From Murdochiella vaginalis (GTDB lineage: Bacteria; Bacillota; Clostridia; Tissierellales; Peptoniphilaceae), in the NCBI RefSeq assembly GCF_900119705.1, contig NZ_LT632322.1, forward strand, positions 496,001 through 560,000: 64,000 nt of DNA. Reading direction: 5' to 3'. The first letter of the stretch is position 1; each line of letters starts with the position of its first letter. This document shows, one piece after another, positions 62,303 to 64,000 of this stretch. The translations under genes were made by a program, and so were the position numbers. Below the pieces are notes generated by a model. That model did no database searches, was not told the origin of the DNA, and saw only the letters and a program-made list of their open reading frames with translations.

Positions 62303-62437
62303 CCTGAACAGCTTCCACGTACGGGTCTACGTTCTCGGCCCGGTTTCCTTGTACGAGGCAAGGCTTCAAGGGAGGTGTAGACATCAATCCGGTCATCTCA
62401 ATCCACGTGGAGACGGTAGCGCTTTTGTCCGGGTGAG
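62303..62437 (+). repeat. Direct repeat copy 2 with an RlmD-tail fragment
   Basis: Partner of 60274-60405. It encodes GVDINPVISIHVETVALLSG in part (the first G codon is followed by a TAG in this copy). A TAGATGTTT unit follows at 62446. Confidence 0.75.
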
Positions 62438-62533
62438 TGCGTGGAATAGATGTTTCGTTCCATAATTGGACGGGTCCGAATTCTCAAAAGGAAGAGAATT
62501 CGCGTTCATAAAATGCAGAGAGGAGAAAAGAAG

Positions 62534-63391
62534 ATGATTGGAGCAATCCTAGGAGATATTGTGGGATCAAGATTTGAATTTCAGCCCATCAAGTCCAAGA
62601 ATTTCCTTCTTTTTTCGGAGGAATCGGATTACACGGATGATTCTTTGATGACCATTGCGGTGGGGCTAGCTTTGAAACAAGCCTTTGCGGATAAGAAGGA
62701 AAAGGACGAGGCCTTTTTGCAAGATCAATTTATCCGGACCATGCAGTCTATTGGCCGCTCCTATCCAAATCCTACGGGGGCTTATGGTGGCTCTTTTTCA
62801 CAGTGGTTAGTGACAAAGAATCCTGAGCCTTATAATAGCTGGGGAAATGGCTCAGCCATGCGAGCTTCCGCCTGTGGTGAATTGGCGGAATCATTGGAGC
62901 AGGCGCTGTTTTTTGCGGAGCAAAGTGCCCTTGTCAGTCATAACCATCCGGAAGGCATCAAGGGCGCGCAAGCCACAGCGGCCGCTATTTTTCTGGCGAA
63001 ACGAGGCAAATCGAAAGAAGAGATTCGCCATTACATTTATCAACATTTCTATCCGGAGCGGTTGACCGTTGAAGAGATTCGTCCTCATTACGCCTTTGAT
63101 CCGTCCTGCCAGGGGACGGTTCCGCAGGCATTCGCTGCATTCTTTGATTCCATAGACTTTGAAGATGCTATTCGCAATGCGATTTCCTTAGGAGGAGATG
63201 CGGATACGCTTGGTGCCATTACCGGTTCCGTGGCTTGGCCTTTCTATTTAAAACAAAATGGTCTTTCGGAAGCAATGAAAGAGATGGTGAGTCATGCTTT
63301 GCATATTCTCCCATCGGAATTTAGAGCGTTTTTAAAGGAATACGAGGACGACTTTATTCAAACGTTATGCTTTTGTGGGCGTAGGGAATAG
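62534..63391 (+). CDS. ADP-ribosylglycohydrolase family protein
   Basis: The 285-residue protein has the two metal motifs of the family, DYTDDSLM (about residues 34-41) and GGDADTLGAI (about 221-230), and GDIVGSRFEF at the N-terminus. These enzymes remove ADP-ribose from proteins or nucleic acids using two magnesium ions. The target is unknown. I chose the ATG at 62534 after GGAGAAAAG. A terminator follows. Confidence 0.9.
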   Translation: MIGAILGDIVGSRFEFQPIKSKNFLLFSEESDYTDDSLMTIAVGLALKQAFADKKEKDEAFLQDQFIRTMQSIGRSYPNPTGAYGGSFSQWLVTKNPEPYNSWGNGSAMRASACGELAESLEQALFFAEQSALVSHNHPEGIKGAQATAAAIFLAKRGKSKEEIRHYIYQHFYPERLTVEEIRPHYAFDPSCQGTVPQAFAAFFDSIDFEDAIRNAISLGGDADTLGAITGSVAWPFYLKQNGLSEAMKEMVSHALHILPSEFRAFLKEYEDDFIQTLCFCGRRE

Positions 63392-63456
63392 AATTCATCG
63401 GAATTCGAAGGAGCAGTCTTGACCGAATGTTGAGACTTGAATGGAACGCAATCTCT

Positions 63457-63484
63457 AAAGCCACTCCTTGCGGGGTGGCTTTTA
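63457..63484 (+). terminator. Terminator after the ADP-ribosylglycohydrolase gene
   Basis: AAAGCCACTCC pairs with GGGGTGGCTTTT around a short loop. Confidence 0.75.
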
Positions 63485-63522
63485 TCGCGAAAAGATATTT
63501 TCGCATTAGAGTCTCCATCCTG

Positions 63523-63559
63523 TTGACAGGATAAAAACTAAGAGTTAGCATTAGATAAC
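63523..63559 (+). promoter_or_regulatory. Promoter and possible operator of the TetR gene
   Basis: TTGACA at 63523 is followed at 17 bases by TAGCAT. GTTAGCATTAGATAAC at 63544-63559 overlaps the -10 area and has GTTA/TAAC ends, similar in form to the dyad at 60133-60148. Autoregulation is likely. Confidence 0.5.
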
Positions 63560-63590
63560 ATGATAGACGATACCGTCGATGGAGGAAATG

Positions 63591-64000
63591 ATGCGAGTGA
63601 TTAAATCTAAAAGCGAGCGTAAAAAGGAAATTATGGAAGCGGCGAAGTCTGTCTTCCTGGAAAAAGGCTTTGAAAAAACCACCATGGAAGACATCATTGC
63701 AGAAACCTCCCTTTCCAAGGGGGGGTTCTACCACTACTATGCCTCCACCACCGACATCCTCCACGATCTGATGATTGAAGGCATCGCCTACCGCATTAAC
63801 ATCATAAAGCAGACGGTCGGTCAAGCCTCGGCATGGGACGACGAAAGTTTGGTCAACCTGATGGTGGATAAGGTCTTGGATGAAAGCGACCTCATGAGCC
63901 TTTATGTTATCTATCTTCAGGCCTCCCAGAGAAATCAGGCTCTGAGAGATCTTTTTCAGGAACTGAAGAAGGATAACCGTGCCATGTTTGAAGAAAGTTT
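63591..64000 (+). CDS. TetR family regulator, 3' end beyond the window
   Basis: About 137 residues are visible. The N-terminus has the TetR helix-turn-helix (KKEIMEAAKSVFLEKGFEKTTMEDIIAETSLSKGGFYHYY). The ligand domain runs off the window. ATG at 63591 follows GGAGGAAATG; the ATG at 63588 is possible too. It probably controls genes downstream of the window and perhaps itself. Confidence 0.9.
   Translation, partial: MRVIKSKSERKKEIMEAAKSVFLEKGFEKTTMEDIIAETSLSKGGFYHYYASTTDILHDLMIEGIAYRINIIKQTVGQASAWDDESLVNLMVDKVLDESDLMSLYVIYLQASQRNQALRDLFQELKKDNRAMFEES

Noticed and set aside
1-64000. tRNA, rRNA or integration in a tRNA gene
   Set aside because: No cloverleaf with the TTCGANTC arm or rRNA signature was seen on either strand while reading; a dedicated scan was not possible.

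Overview
The window looks like a chromosomal stretch of a low-to-mid-GC Bacillota, probably an anaerobic clostridial or Tissierellia-type bacterium. The reasons are strong GGAGG ribosome binding sites, an ECF transporter operon, a conjugative element of the Clostridioides CD1108/CD1110 type, tet(O), and a clostridial-type phage replication module (Rha, DUF2800, DUF2815). The species cannot be read from the sequence. Most of the window is accessory DNA with several mobile elements nested in or stuck to each other.

Layout. 1-5942 is ordinary host DNA: two ABC exporter half-transporters and a complete ECF importer in one operon. 5949-9050 is a graveyard: a serine recombinase C-terminus, a Fic remnant, broken copies of an RlmD-type methyltransferase tail and a dead SAM methyltransferase, ending with an intact HEAT-repeat gene and a strong AT-rich shift. 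9081-34935 is an integrative conjugative element (ICE): ssb, a VirB2-like Maff2 gene split by a group II intron, TrbL, PrgI and VirB4 homologues, an NlpC/P60 hydrolase, topoisomerase III, a multidomain antirestriction protein, MobC and relaxase, regulators and a large serine recombinase. It carries an AT-rich resistance cassette (29640-31217) with a Cfr/RlmN-like methyltransferase behind a leader peptide ending in Arg-Ile-Arg and two attenuators. The coupling protein expected upstream of Maff2 is absent. 34972-43733 is a minus-strand phage-type replication module whose primase appears to be cut by the ICE. 43959-47309 is a plus-strand four-gene operon that looks like an ABC-three-component conflict system (zinc protein, small middle component, DUF2326 ATPase, XRE regulator).

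From 47352 to 60111 the window holds repeated modules of one theme: a metallo-beta-lactamase hydrolase, alpha/beta hydrolases, SAM methyltransferases and a family of small four-helix membrane proteins, some intact and some decayed. A tet(O) element (about 49516-53700) has split one of the hydrolase genes and created an in-frame chimeric ORF at its right side. Between the modules, 55765-56123 folds into a string of long perfect hairpins and is proposed as an ornate noncoding RNA. From 60274 onward, a hypothetical gene is flanked by about 130-bp direct repeats that carry RlmD-tail fragments, followed by an ADP-ribosylglycohydrolase and the start of a TetR regulator that runs off the window.

How the parts work together. 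The ICE contributes its own conjugation machinery, DNA processing, immune evasion and antibiotic resistance. tet(O) and the Cfr-like gene each sit behind a consensus promoter, a leader peptide and attenuators, and each is associated with a cysteine-rich KTR gene or its tail plus a near-identical terminator. This suggests that the two cassettes share ancestry. The ABC-type operon probably defends against other mobile DNA. The hydrolase/membrane-protein modules have no function that I can name.
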